From assembly GCF_024802625.1 (NCBI RefSeq), contig NZ_CP103371.1:2480001-2544000 (forward strand): a DNA stretch of 64,000 nucleotides. Direction: 5' to 3'. The DNA is from Massilia sp. H6 (GTDB lineage Bacteria; Pseudomonadota; Gammaproteobacteria; Burkholderiales; Burkholderiaceae_D). Positions 34,072 to 43,089 of this stretch are shown piece after piece. How positions within the stretch are numbered: the first letter of the stretch is position 1; the number at the start of each line of letters is the position of its first letter. Position numbers and translations under genes: made by a program. The notes beneath the pieces were generated by a model. That model did no database searches. It had not been told where the DNA came from and saw nothing but the letters and a program-made list of their open reading frames with translations.

Positions 34072-34162
34072 TGAGAAACCTTTAAAAGCGGTGTGATCGA
34101 TTAACCGTGCATTTTACCATCGCCGCCGCGAGGGGGCGAACCATGCGCCGCCGCCGCGCGGA

Positions 34163-35098
34163 TCAGCCGCACCTGGCGCTGGTCAGCGTCGGAAGCGTCG
34201 GGTAATCGGACAGGCCCAGCGTAAAGCCGTCGCTGCGCGAGACCAGCCGGCCCTGGGCGCCGAACGGTATCGTCACCCGCCGCCCGATGTGGCCAAAGCT
34301 CAGACCCTGCACGATAGGCAGCGGCAGCGTGCGGCGCAGGTAGCCGAGCATCGTATCGAAGTCGTAGCCATTGTCGTTCGCGCCCAGCTTGTAGCCTGAA
34401 AAGTCGCCCAGCACCAGCGCGCGCTGGCGCGCCAGCACGCCGGCCTGGTCCAGTTGCAGCAGCATGCGCTCGATCCGGTACGGGTGCTCGCAGATGTCTT
34501 CGAGGTAGAGAATACCGCCCTCGATCTGCGGAAAGTACGGCGTGCCCAGCAGCGAGCAGATCATGGCCAGGTTGCCGCCCCAGACGGTGCCCGATGCTTC
34601 GATACAGGGGTTGCCGGTAGCGCTTTGGTTGATGGTATGGGTCGGCCCGGCCAGGCAGCGCCAGAAGTCGTCAAGCGTGAAGCTAACCGGGTCAAGCGCC
34701 CCGAAATCGCCGGCCAGCATCGGGCCCGCATAGCTGGCAGCGCCGGTACGGGCCATCAAGCCCATCTGGATGGCAGTAATGTCGGAAAAGCCCACCAGCA
34801 GCTTGCCGCTGGCGGCGATCGCCTCGAAATCGATCTGCGGCAGCAGCCGGGTGCAGCCATAGCCGCCGCGCAGCGCCATGATCAGCTGGATATCCGGATC
34901 GGCTGCCGCGGCGTGCAGCTGGGCCAGGCGGCCCTGGTCGGTGCCGCCGAAGCGCTCGTGGATGCGGGCATGGTCGTAATAATTATGGACCAGGCAACCC
35001 TGGGCCTCGAGGCGGGCGATGGCGCGCTCGACCGCGCAGGGGTCGAGCGCCTGGCCGCCCGGGGCCACGATGGCAATGCCGATTTGTTGGGTGATCAC
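34163..35098 (-). CDS. ldcA: Muramoyltetrapeptide carboxypeptidase (LD-carboxypeptidase, S66)
   Basis: This 311-residue cytoplasmic enzyme removes the terminal D-Ala from recycled muropeptides. The catalytic triad is visible: S105 in LLVGFSDITA, E200 in LYLEDICEHPYRI and H270 in LSFGHIGRR. RGGYGCTRLLPQID is the typical substrate-loop block. The start is a GTG at 35098 since no ATG fits before IGIAIVAPGG. It is the last gene of a minus-strand group that starts with queE; the gap to the hydrolase stop is only 24 bases. The C-terminal LTSARCG is atypical but harmless. Confidence 0.92.
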   Translation of the reverse strand: MITQQIGIAIVAPGGQALDPCAVERAIARLEAQGCLVHNYYDHARIHERFGGTDQGRLAQLHAAAADPDIQLIMALRGGYGCTRLLPQIDFEAIAASGKLLVGFSDITAIQMGLMARTGAASYAGPMLAGDFGALDPVSFTLDDFWRCLAGPTHTINQSATGNPCIEASGTVWGGNLAMICSLLGTPYFPQIEGGILYLEDICEHPYRIERMLLQLDQAGVLARQRALVLGDFSGYKLGANDNGYDFDTMLGYLRRTLPLPIVQGLSFGHIGRRVTIPFGAQGRLVSRSDGFTLGLSDYPTLPTLTSARCG

Positions 35099-35122
35099 TG
35101 TTTGACGATGTCTGTTTGACGG

Positions 35123-36055
35123 CTATTGCTTGACGAACAAGCGGGGTGCCGAATCCGGCAACATCTTACCCCTGGCGTGGGCGTCGATCAAGGCAAGCAG
35201 CCGCTCGACCAGTTGCGGCGGCAAGTCGTGGCCCATACCCTCGATGACTTCGAGGCGGGCGCCAGGAATGCGGGCGGCCGTATCCTCGCCACAAGCGAGC
35301 GGCACCAAAGGGTCGGCGGCGCCATGGATCACCAGGGCCGGCGCCACGATGCTGGCCAGCAGCGCGCAGCGGTCGCCTGACGCGGCAATCGCCACCATCT
35401 GGCGCGCATCGCCGCTGGGGCAATAGCTGCGACGCACAGAGCGGCCCACATCGCGGCGCAATAGCCGCTCCGGGGTTGGGTAGGCAGGACTGCCGATGGC
35501 GCGCATCAGGTCGATGCCGTGCTCGACGATGCTGTCGATGTCGGTCGGATCGCCGGGGCGGCGCGTTAGCAGCTTGCGTAGCTTTTTTGCCGGCCCCGGC
35601 AAGCCACGGCGGCCGCTGCTCGACATGATCGAGGTCAGACTAAGGACGCGTTGCGGAAAACGGGCGGCGAGAATCTGGGCGACCATGCCGCCCATCGCCA
35701 CACCCACCACATGAGCGCGTGCCACGCCGAGCGCGGACAGCACCCCGATCGCGTCGTTGGCCATGTCGTCGAGGCAGTAAGGCGCATGCACCGGCCAGCC
35801 GAGCCTGGCCTTGAAGCGCGCCAGCGGCAAGCTCGGCATGCCGGCATGCTCGAACTTGGTGGACAGTCCGCTATCGCGATGATCGAACCGGATGACATAA
35901 AAGCCAAGTTCCACCAGTCCATCGACGAATTCGTCGGACCAGTTCGATAGCTGCATGCCCAGGCCGTGCACCAGCAGCAAGGGCACGGCCTTGGGATCGC
36001 CGGCGGTATCGAAGGCTAGGCAAATTCCGTTGGCGTTGAGCGTGGGCATGGGCAT
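35123..36055 (-). CDS. Alpha/beta-fold hydrolase
   Basis: This protein of about 310 residues has the alpha/beta hydrolase order: LLLVHGLGMQLSNWSDEF (oxyanion HG), FYVIRFDHRDSGLS, a nucleophile elbow at HVVGVAMGGMVAQILAARFP, APALVIHGAADPLVP and the catalytic His in IEGMGHDLPPQL. In the elbow the usual G-x-S-x-G reads G-V-A-M-G, so the nucleophile Ser is Ala here. This could mean no hydrolase activity or another mechanism, as in some other alpha/beta hydrolase-fold proteins. I start at the ATG at 36055 (MPMPTLNANGIC), where family members begin; ATGs at 36100 and 36121 are alternatives. It sits between tadA and ldcA. Confidence 0.85.
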   Translation of the reverse strand: MPMPTLNANGICLAFDTAGDPKAVPLLLVHGLGMQLSNWSDEFVDGLVELGFYVIRFDHRDSGLSTKFEHAGMPSLPLARFKARLGWPVHAPYCLDDMANDAIGVLSALGVARAHVVGVAMGGMVAQILAARFPQRVLSLTSIMSSSGRRGLPGPAKKLRKLLTRRPGDPTDIDSIVEHGIDLMRAIGSPAYPTPERLLRRDVGRSVRRSYCPSGDARQMVAIAASGDRCALLASIVAPALVIHGAADPLVPLACGEDTAARIPGARLEVIEGMGHDLPPQLVERLLALIDAHARGKMLPDSAPRLFVKQ

Positions 36056-36177
36056 GGAGGCCAGCAACGGCATGGGCTTGCCGCGTGCTGCGGCTTGCAT
36101 CGAGCATACCACTTTCGCCATGAGACGGGCGCCCGCCGCTGCAGCGCAACCGATCCGGCACAAGGCCCTGCGATTGG

Positions 36178-37117
<940 letters not shown>

Positions 37118-37145
37118 TGCAGCTTTGCAGAATATGGTGGGATTC

Positions 37146-37781
37146 CTAGGGAATCTGGAGGAGTTTGTGGGTCTGGATGCTCAGCTTCCACTTGGGATTG
37201 GCGCGGCAGGTCTCGATCGCCAGGCGGGTATTCTGGGCTGCCAGCGGGCCGTCCATCGGTTGCAGGTAGAAGTTCTCGAAGTCGAGCTCTTCGTAGGCGG
37301 CCAGGTCCTGGCTATCCTGCGGGATGACGACCTTGATCTCGTTGCCCTTGGCGACCACCAGCGGGGCGCCCATTTTCGGGCTGACGCAAATCCAGTCGAC
37401 CCCTTGCGGCACTGGCAGCGTGCCATTGGTCTCGATGGCGATCATGAATCCATGCGCATGCATGGCATCGATCAGGGCGCGATCGAGTTGCAGCAGCGGC
37501 TCGCCGCCAGTGAAAACCACGTATTTGCTGGCAGCATGCGTGACCGGCCACAGGCCGTTGATCTCGGCCGCCAACGCCGCCGGGTCGCGGAACTTGCCGC
37601 CACGCTCGCCGTCTGTGCCGACAAAATCGGTGTCGCAAAAGCGGCAAATACTGGTGGCGCGATCCTGCTCGCGACCGCTCCAGAGGTTGCAACCGGAGAA
37701 GCGGCAAAACACCGCCGGACGCCCTGCATGGGCGCCTTCTCCCTGCAGGGTGTAGAAGATCTCTTTGATGCTGTAAGTCAC
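37146..37781 (-). CDS. queE: 7-carboxy-7-deazaguanine synthase (radical SAM)
   Basis: This 211-residue radical SAM enzyme converts 6-carboxytetrahydropterin to 7-carboxy-7-deazaguanine. It begins YSIKEIFYTLQGEGAHAGRP, the QueE hallmark. The cluster cysteines are FSGCNLWSG...SICRFCDTDF, the longer spacing C-x14-C-x2-C typical of this QueE group rather than the CxxxCxxC of most radical SAM enzymes. FTGGEPLLQ and ETNGTLP follow. It heads the operon, with ribosome site GAGAGG and a TATAAT -10 upstream. Confidence 0.95.
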   Translation of the reverse strand: MTYSIKEIFYTLQGEGAHAGRPAVFCRFSGCNLWSGREQDRATSICRFCDTDFVGTDGERGGKFRDPAALAAEINGLWPVTHAASKYVVFTGGEPLLQLDRALIDAMHAHGFMIAIETNGTLPVPQGVDWICVSPKMGAPLVVAKGNEIKVVIPQDSQDLAAYEELDFENFYLQPMDGPLAAQNTRLAIETCRANPKWKLSIQTHKLLQIP

Positions 37782-37804
37782 GTTAAGCCTCTCGTCAACC
37801 TTCC

Positions 37805-37810
37805 ATTATA
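37805..37810 (-). promoter_or_regulatory. -10 element (TATAAT) of the queE-queD-tadA operon
   Basis: A perfect TATAAT on the minus strand lies 24 bases upstream of the queE ATG, giving a very short leader. No preQ1 riboswitch fits in that leader. The -35 region is weak (TGGCAA-like). Confidence 0.5.
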
Positions 37811-37964
37811 GCCTGCCGCGCCGCGACCTTGCCAGCGGCGCCACCCGGCATGCTCACGGCCACGGCCCCATGTAGCGTTCATGCATTGAGAACCGACAAT
37901 GTTATTCGTCGGACTCCGATGTACCTTCATGAGGAATGTTCCGAACGTGAGTAAGAAGGAAGCC

Positions 37965-38960
37965 ATGACGAACTCCCCATCAATCTTTATCTGCCGCCTG
38001 GCCGGCATCGCGGCGCGGACGGGTGCGCTCGCCGTCCTTGGCGCGGGCACGCCGGCATTGGCCAGGGATGCGACCACGCTCGCCCTGCGTAGCGCCGCGC
38101 CCGAACTGGTGGCGGCGGCAATGGTGGTCGTGGCGGCGCTGGCAATGACTGCGCTGCTGCAGCGGCGCGCGCAGGCCGCAGAAGAACGCAGCCGCGCGCT
38201 GGAACAGCAGCTCGAGGCCGAGCGCGGCGCCCATGCCGAGCTTGAAACCGCGCTGGCCGGCAATCACGAAGTGCTGTGCCGGCTGGTACATGGACAGGAA
38301 ACCGTGCGCGAATCGGAACGCAGCCGCATCGCACGCGAACTCCACGAAGAACTCGGCCACCGGCTGCTGTCGCTGCGGGTTGAACTGGCGCTGCAGCAGG
38401 CCGCGGTGCGCGGCACCTCGCCCGGGGTGCACGACAAGCTGACCACAGCAATCGCCAATCTCGATGCGGTCGTCAAGGCCAGCCGCGCGATCGTGGCCGG
38501 CCTGCGTCCGATCGCTCCCGGCAGTAGCCTGCGCCAGGCGGCCGAGCGCCATCTGGCCGAATTCGCCCGCCTGCACGGATTGGACTACCGGTTCGACGCT
38601 GGCACCGACCCGCTGTACGGGGCGTGCCGCGATCGTGCCGTCGACGCCGTGCTATTGCGCGCGCTGCAAGAAGCGCTCGCAAACGTGGCGCAGCACGCGC
38701 ATGCCACCACGGTCTGCGTCACCTTGACCGCTGCGGCTACCGAGATCACCCTGGTGGTCGAGGACGACGGTACCGGCTTGGCCACCCTGCCTGCGGTTGG
38801 CGGCGACAGCGCACTCGGATGCATGCGTGAACGCTTCGAGGCCCTGGGCGGCAGCCTGCGACTGGCTGCCGGACGCTGTGGCGGAACCGTGCTATCGGTG
38901 ACGCTGCCGGTAGGGCGGGCTCCCGCGGCAAAGCGGCAGCAATGCGGATTTTTGCTCTAA
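37965..38960 (+). CDS. NarL-type sensor histidine kinase (HisKA_3)
   Basis: This 331-residue kinase has an N-terminal hydrophobic stretch, then a short predicted periplasmic part and a membrane helix (PELVAAAMVVVAALAMTALL). A coiled coil follows (about 75-125). The HisKA_3 phospho-acceptor is in ERSRIARELHEELGHRLLSLR. ATP-binding boxes are ALQEALANVAQHAHATTV (N) and VEDDGTGLATL followed by LGCMRERFEALGGSL (G). The sensor region is very small, so the signal is probably in the membrane or from a partner. No response regulator gene is adjacent. The ATG at 37965 follows AAGGAAGCC. A diguanylate cyclase gene follows after 84 bases. Confidence 0.9.
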   Translation: MTNSPSIFICRLAGIAARTGALAVLGAGTPALARDATTLALRSAAPELVAAAMVVVAALAMTALLQRRAQAAEERSRALEQQLEAERGAHAELETALAGNHEVLCRLVHGQETVRESERSRIARELHEELGHRLLSLRVELALQQAAVRGTSPGVHDKLTTAIANLDAVVKASRAIVAGLRPIAPGSSLRQAAERHLAEFARLHGLDYRFDAGTDPLYGACRDRAVDAVLLRALQEALANVAQHAHATTVCVTLTAAATEITLVVEDDGTGLATLPAVGGDSALGCMRERFEALGGSLRLAAGRCGGTVLSVTLPVGRAPAAKRQQCGFLL

Positions 38961-39044
38961 ATCAATAAGTACGACCACCTGCGGTAGCAAAATCGTTTCC
39001 TGTTGGCAGTCATTTCGGCTGCCAACCGGAACGCAGGGGATATC

Positions 39045-40043
39045 ATGATCGGATCGACAAACACCAGCGCAGGCATCAAGGTGCCGGCCGCCGCCGCACT
39101 CGTGAAGGACGAGACCTTCGTCGGTCAACTGATGGAGACCATCTCGATTCCGGTCTTCGTGCTCGACCGCCACGCCCGTGTCATGATCTGGAACCGCGCC
39201 TGCGAACGGCTGACCGGCGTGGCAGCGCGGGAAATCCTGGGCACCAGCGACCATTGGCGCAGCTTCTACGAGCATCGCCGCCCTACCCTGGCCGACCTGG
39301 TCTTGCAGAACCGAACCGACGAGGTGCGCCAGATATTGCCGCGCTGCGCCCCCGAGGGGGCAGCGGCAAGCCTGTGCCTCGAGAGCTGGTTCGAGATGCC
39401 GCGCGCCGGACGCCGGCGCTACCTGGCCGCAGACGCCAGTGCCATCTACGATGCGGACGGCGAGCTCACCGCCGTAGTGGAAACCCTGCGCGACCTGACC
39501 GATGAAAAGATGGCGCAGGTGGCGCTGGAACAGCTGGCCACGCGCGACGGCCTCACTGGCCTGGCCAATCGCCGCTGCTTCGACGATACCCTGCATGCCG
39601 AGTGGGCACGCGCGCTGCGCCAGGGTCAGCCCTTGTCGCTGCTGATGGTGGACGTCGATAACTTCAAGGCCTACAACGATGCCAACGGCCACCTGGGCGG
39701 CGACGAATGCCTCAAGCGCATTGCCAGGGCGGTGTCTGGTGAGATGCGTGCCAACGACCTGGTCGCCCGCTACGGCGGCGAAGAATTCGCCGTGATCCTG
39801 CCGAATCAGTCGCTCAAGGGTGCCGCCATCGTCGCCGAACGCATCCGCTGCCGCGTCGAGCAACTGCAGTTGCCCTGCACCTCGCCGACCCGGCACGTGA
39901 CCGTGTCGATCGGCGCCGCCACCGCCATCGCCGGGCCCGACAGCAATGCCAGCGAGCTGGTGGCGATCGCCGACGCTGCCCTGTACCGTGCCAAGCACCT
40001 CGGCCGCAACCGGATCAGCTTGCCGTTGAGCGAAGCCGCCTAG
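39045..40043 (+). CDS. PAS-GGDEF diguanylate cyclase
   Basis: This 332-residue soluble enzyme makes cyclic di-GMP. The N-terminal PAS-type domain (about 25-150) has IPVFVLDRHARVMIWNRACERLTG. The GGDEF domain begins LATRDGLTGLANRRCFDD and has the active-site RYGGEEF. An intact inhibitory I-site RAND lies five residues before it, so feedback by product is expected. There is no EAL domain or receiver. It starts at the ATG at 39045 after AGGGGATATC. It may be co-transcribed with the histidine kinase upstream, but no receiver links them. Confidence 0.94.
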   Translation: MIGSTNTSAGIKVPAAAALVKDETFVGQLMETISIPVFVLDRHARVMIWNRACERLTGVAAREILGTSDHWRSFYEHRRPTLADLVLQNRTDEVRQILPRCAPEGAAASLCLESWFEMPRAGRRRYLAADASAIYDADGELTAVVETLRDLTDEKMAQVALEQLATRDGLTGLANRRCFDDTLHAEWARALRQGQPLSLLMVDVDNFKAYNDANGHLGGDECLKRIARAVSGEMRANDLVARYGGEEFAVILPNQSLKGAAIVAERIRCRVEQLQLPCTSPTRHVTVSIGAATAIAGPDSNASELVAIADAALYRAKHLGRNRISLPLSEAA

Positions 40044-40076
40044 CGGGCTGCCGGGGTGTCGCGTCAGGCTCGCCAG

Positions 40077-40104
40077 TAAAATCGGCGCCCGAGGGGGCGC
40101 CGAT
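40077..40104 (-). terminator. Strong intrinsic terminator after the stress-protein gene
   Basis: ATCGGCGCCC and GGGCGCCGAT form a perfect 10-bp stem with a 4-base loop. On the minus strand it is followed by TTTT. It ends the gene at 40131 and may also serve the diguanylate cyclase gene from the other side. Confidence 0.85.
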
Positions 40105-40130
40105 GCGGTTACCGCCAGCTACCGTGGCGA

Positions 40131-41615
40131 TCAGGAGGTCATGCGATCCCAGCCGTGACGCACCGCCAGCTTCATCTTATCCCAGGTCGATTGCTCGTTG
40201 CCGCCATGGCGCGCGTCCCAGTCGGAGCGCAGCTCGCCTTCGACTTCGTTCCATTGGCGTCCGCGGTATTTTTCACTGCGCGCCATGTCCGCACCGTAGG
40301 AATAAGCAGGCCGATACTGGTCATAGCTCGCGCCCTCGCTGGCGGCACTGTAGTTGGCGTTCCAGTGGCTGCGGTAGGCGCTGTCGTCGTCATCGCTGCC
40401 GGCACTGCGCACTGAGGTCGAGTACGGGGTTGAGGTCGAGACCGCGCTATGTTCGCCAGTCATGCTTTCCCAGCCATGGCGGATTGCCGCCTTCATCTTG
40501 TCCCAGGTGGCGCCGATACCCTCGCTGCCCGATGCGCTGCCCGAGCCGGTGCCGACCGCAATGCGCGAATCCCAGCCACGGCGCATGTCGCCCTCGATGT
40601 CGTCCCACGGCTGGTTACGGTACAACTCGCTCTTGCGCATCTCTTTACCGAACGAGTAGGCTGGCTTGTAGCTGTCGTAATCATCGCCCGAGCTGCTCAG
40701 GTTGGATTCGTAATGGCTGCGGTAGTGGCTATCGTCGTCACCGGCAGCGCTGCTCGAGTCCAGGCCTGGACTCAGGCCCGCGCCTGCCGACGGCGAATAA
40801 ATGCGCGATCTGCCACGCTGAATTTCGGTGGAGCGCATACCGCCGCCCATATCACCACCCACGCTGTCGCCCATCCGGGTGTCGCGCTGCTGCGAACCAG
40901 ACAGGCTGCCCTGCTTGGCCGAGCCTTCGAGCGCGGAACCCTGGACCGAATTATCCTGCAGGGTCGAACCCTGGAACGAGGTAGCGCCGGTGGCGCCCAG
41001 CCCGCTCGAGCCCTGAGGCTCCTGGTAAGTCTGGCCCATCGGCTCGGCCTGGTGCAGCGACTGCTGCGCGAACAACTGGGGATCACCCGGGTTGTCGAGC
41101 TGCTGGCTCTGGCCCACGCCTGGCTGGCCAGATTGCGCCACAGGGCGTGCGGACTGCATGCCGCCGGCGCCGCTCATGCGCATCGACTCCTGCGAACCGG
41201 CCAGGCCCATGGCGCCGGCGCTGTGCGATCCTGGTCCCGATGCCTGCTCGTCGATGTCGGTCGGCCCGTAGCGCTCGACGATGTCGGCGGCGCGTTCGAC
41301 TTCGGGCAGCGAGTCGGCGGTGACGGTCAGGACATGGTGGCCGCGGGTCACCGCACCTTCGTAGCGGCTGGCGCGCTCGCTGTGATCGGCGCCGAACAGA
41401 TCGGTGAAGAAGTGCTTGATGCTGGCGCCGATACCCTCGCCGGTGCCATCGTTGGTGTACGGTTCGCTACTGCCGGTGACGCTGTCGGTCATTCCGGTCG
41501 GGTCGGCGTTCGAGAGGCGTACCTCGTTGCGGGTGAAGCTCGACGCGAGCAGTTCGTTCATGGCATTCTGGGCGTCGTTGCGATTGTCGAACACGGCTAC
41601 TAGCGTGTGTTGCAT
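40131..41615 (-). CDS. General stress protein: YflT-like N-terminus plus two C-terminal modules
   Basis: This 494-residue hydrophilic protein has an N-terminal YflT/GsiB-like heat-stress domain (MQHTLVAVFDNRNDAQNAMN to about 120). A low-complexity Gln/Ser/Gly region (about 125-290) follows, then two copies of a module of about 90 residues (293-387 and 408-494) with the core YRSH..Y...PAYSYG...YR...W..E..LR..WD.R and TWDKMK.A.RHGW. It is a paralogue of the gene at 41877 but lacks the DUF2382 domain. A short stretch EIQRGRSRIYS at 265-275 aligns with the start of that domain, suggesting a deletion scar. It has its own terminators on both sides. Function unknown; stress role inferred from family. 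Confidence 0.88.
   Translation of the reverse strand: MQHTLVAVFDNRNDAQNAMNELLASSFTRNEVRLSNADPTGMTDSVTGSSEPYTNDGTGEGIGASIKHFFTDLFGADHSERASRYEGAVTRGHHVLTVTADSLPEVERAADIVERYGPTDIDEQASGPGSHSAGAMGLAGSQESMRMSGAGGMQSARPVAQSGQPGVGQSQQLDNPGDPQLFAQQSLHQAEPMGQTYQEPQGSSGLGATGATSFQGSTLQDNSVQGSALEGSAKQGSLSGSQQRDTRMGDSVGGDMGGGMRSTEIQRGRSRIYSPSAGAGLSPGLDSSSAAGDDDSHYRSHYESNLSSSGDDYDSYKPAYSFGKEMRKSELYRNQPWDDIEGDMRRGWDSRIAVGTGSGSASGSEGIGATWDKMKAAIRHGWESMTGEHSAVSTSTPYSTSVRSAGSDDDDSAYRSHWNANYSAASEGASYDQYRPAYSYGADMARSEKYRGRQWNEVEGELRSDWDARHGGNEQSTWDKMKLAVRHGWDRMTS
40134..40394 (-). repeat. Stress-protein C-terminal module, copy 2
   Basis: This encodes residues 408-494 of the 494-residue stress protein. Copies in the window share YxPAYxYG, W(D/N)(D/E)(I/V)EG, WD(S/A)R and TWDKMK.A(I/V)RHGW. 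Confidence 0.75.
40455..40739 (-). repeat. Stress-protein C-terminal module, copy 1
   Basis: This encodes residues 293-387 of the same protein, tandem to copy 2 with a linker of about 20 residues. It includes KPAYSFGKEMRKSELYRNQP and TWDKMKAAIRHGWESMT. Confidence 0.75.
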
Positions 41616-41797
41616 GGTCAGTCCTCCGTCATAGTGATTGTCATTGCGCCGGCAGCGTGCCGGACACCCGCCCTCCCAGCTGGGCGATTGGTTTTAGATT
41701 ACTCCAAACCCGGCGCGGCGCGCGCGCGACTGCCGCGTACGGATCACGGGGTCGCGCGCGCGCCGGCTTGCGAACACATCAATTGGCGTAGGCGCAA

Positions 41798-41834
41798 GAA
41801 AAACGGCGCCCCGGTTTCATACCGGGGCGCCGTT
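41798..41834 (-). terminator. Very strong intrinsic terminator after the YsnF-type gene
   Basis: AACGGCGCCCCGGT and ACCGGGGCGCCGTT form a perfect 14-bp stem with loop TTCAT, followed by T residues on the minus strand. It separates the two paralogous stress genes into distinct transcripts. Confidence 0.92.
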
Positions 41835-41876
41835 CGCGCGAGCTAGGGCGGCCTTGCAGGCCGCCGATGTTCTTTA

Positions 41877-43064
41877 TCAGTACGAGCGCTTGCTGCTGTC
41901 GTCGTCGTCGGTCATGCGATCCCAGCCATGACGCACGGCAGCTTTCATCCGGTCCCAGGTCGATCCGGCCTTGCCGCTGTTGCGCGACTCCCAGTCGGTG
42001 CGCAGGTCGTTCTCGGCTTCGGCCCAGCCGCGGTTCTTGTAGCGGGTATCGCTGCGCATCTGCGAACCGTAGCCATAGGCCGGCGCGTAGTCGTCATAGC
42101 GGTCGCCCGTGCTGCCGTAGTGGCTCTGGAAATGCGATCGGTATTCGCTGTCGCGGTCTTGCGTGCCGGTCGTACCGAGCTGTTCGACGTCGACCTCGGT
42201 GTGGCGCACCGAATCGCTGATCTGCTCCTGGCGTTCATTGACCTGCTTGCCGATCGTGACTTCTTCCACGATGCGCGCGGACTTCTCGACCACGGCTTCT
42301 TCAGAGGTCTCGCGCATTTCGATGGTCTGCTCCTTGAACGCCGTGCTATCGAGCGGATCGAGCGGCTGGTCTACCTGGCGCCGCTGGACGTCGACATGTT
42401 CCTCGCGCAGGCCGATGGTTTCGTTGACCGGGGTTTCGACGACACGCGAGAAAATGCGCACACCGCCACGCTGCACCTCGCGCTTGCCGACCTTTAGCTG
42501 TTCTTCCACGACCGGAATCGACTGGGTCGCATTCGAGCGCGCGGCATCCGATCCGGCGCCGCCCATGTGGCTGGAAGTATCACGCTGCAGCGAAGAACCC
42601 GTCAGCGAACCCTGCTGCCCGGATGAGCCCGACTGGGCCGACATCGACGACGAGGACATGCCGCTCTGGCTGCCCGAGAGCATCGCGCCCGGCACCCCGG
42701 CGCCAGTGCCGCTCGCATGCTCGTCGATGTCGACCGGGCCGAAGCCTTCGATGATATCGGCTGCACGCTCGACTTCGTCGAGCGAATCGGCGGTCAGGGT
42801 GATGACGTTCTTGCCGCTACTGAGCGCACCCTGATAGCGGTCGACATGCTCGTCGCTGTCACTGAAAAGGTCGCTGAAGAAATTCTTGATGCCGCTGCCG
42901 AAGCCGCTGTCGGTGTCGGTGTCGCTCGCGGTGGTGCTGGCCGAACCGGTATCGGATCCGGACAGGCGTACCTCTTCGCGCGAGAAACCCGAGGACAACA
43001 GCTCGTTCATGGCATTCTGGGCGTCGGTGCGGTTATCAAAAACGGCTACAAGGGTATGTTGCAT
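41877..43064 (-). CDS. YsnF/AvaK (DUF2382) stress protein with YflT-like N-terminus and one module
   Basis: This 395-residue protein starts with the same YflT-like domain as its paralogue (MQHTLVAVFDNRTDAQNAMN). A Ser-rich linker follows, then a YsnF/AvaK domain (about 182-292: IPVVEEQLKVGKREVQRGGVRIFSR ... VEEVTIGKQ), then one C-terminal module (303-385) with YAPAYGYGSQMRSDTRYKNRG and TWDRMKAAVRHGWDRMT. DUF2382 is found in desiccation- and stress-linked proteins of many bacteria; its biochemical role is unknown. It lies 25 bases after another DUF2382 gene in the same direction, so the pair is an operon. Confidence 0.92.
   Translation of the reverse strand: MQHTLVAVFDNRTDAQNAMNELLSSGFSREEVRLSGSDTGSASTTASDTDTDSGFGSGIKNFFSDLFSDSDEHVDRYQGALSSGKNVITLTADSLDEVERAADIIEGFGPVDIDEHASGTGAGVPGAMLSGSQSGMSSSSMSAQSGSSGQQGSLTGSSLQRDTSSHMGGAGSDAARSNATQSIPVVEEQLKVGKREVQRGGVRIFSRVVETPVNETIGLREEHVDVQRRQVDQPLDPLDSTAFKEQTIEMRETSEEAVVEKSARIVEEVTIGKQVNERQEQISDSVRHTEVDVEQLGTTGTQDRDSEYRSHFQSHYGSTGDRYDDYAPAYGYGSQMRSDTRYKNRGWAEAENDLRTDWESRNSGKAGSTWDRMKAAVRHGWDRMTDDDDSSKRSY
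41910..42158 (-). repeat. Stress-protein C-terminal module, third copy
   Basis: This encodes residues 303-385 of the 395-residue paralogue. It matches the two copies in the neighbouring gene in order and spacing of conserved Tyr, Trp and Arg residues. Confidence 0.75.
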
Positions 43065-43089
43065 GGTCGTTCCTCCGAAAGGGATGATG

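Noticed and set aside
37782..37860. Possible preQ1 riboswitch upstream of queE
   Set aside because: The leader between the TATAAT and the ATG is too short and lacks the conserved preQ1 pseudoknot pattern.
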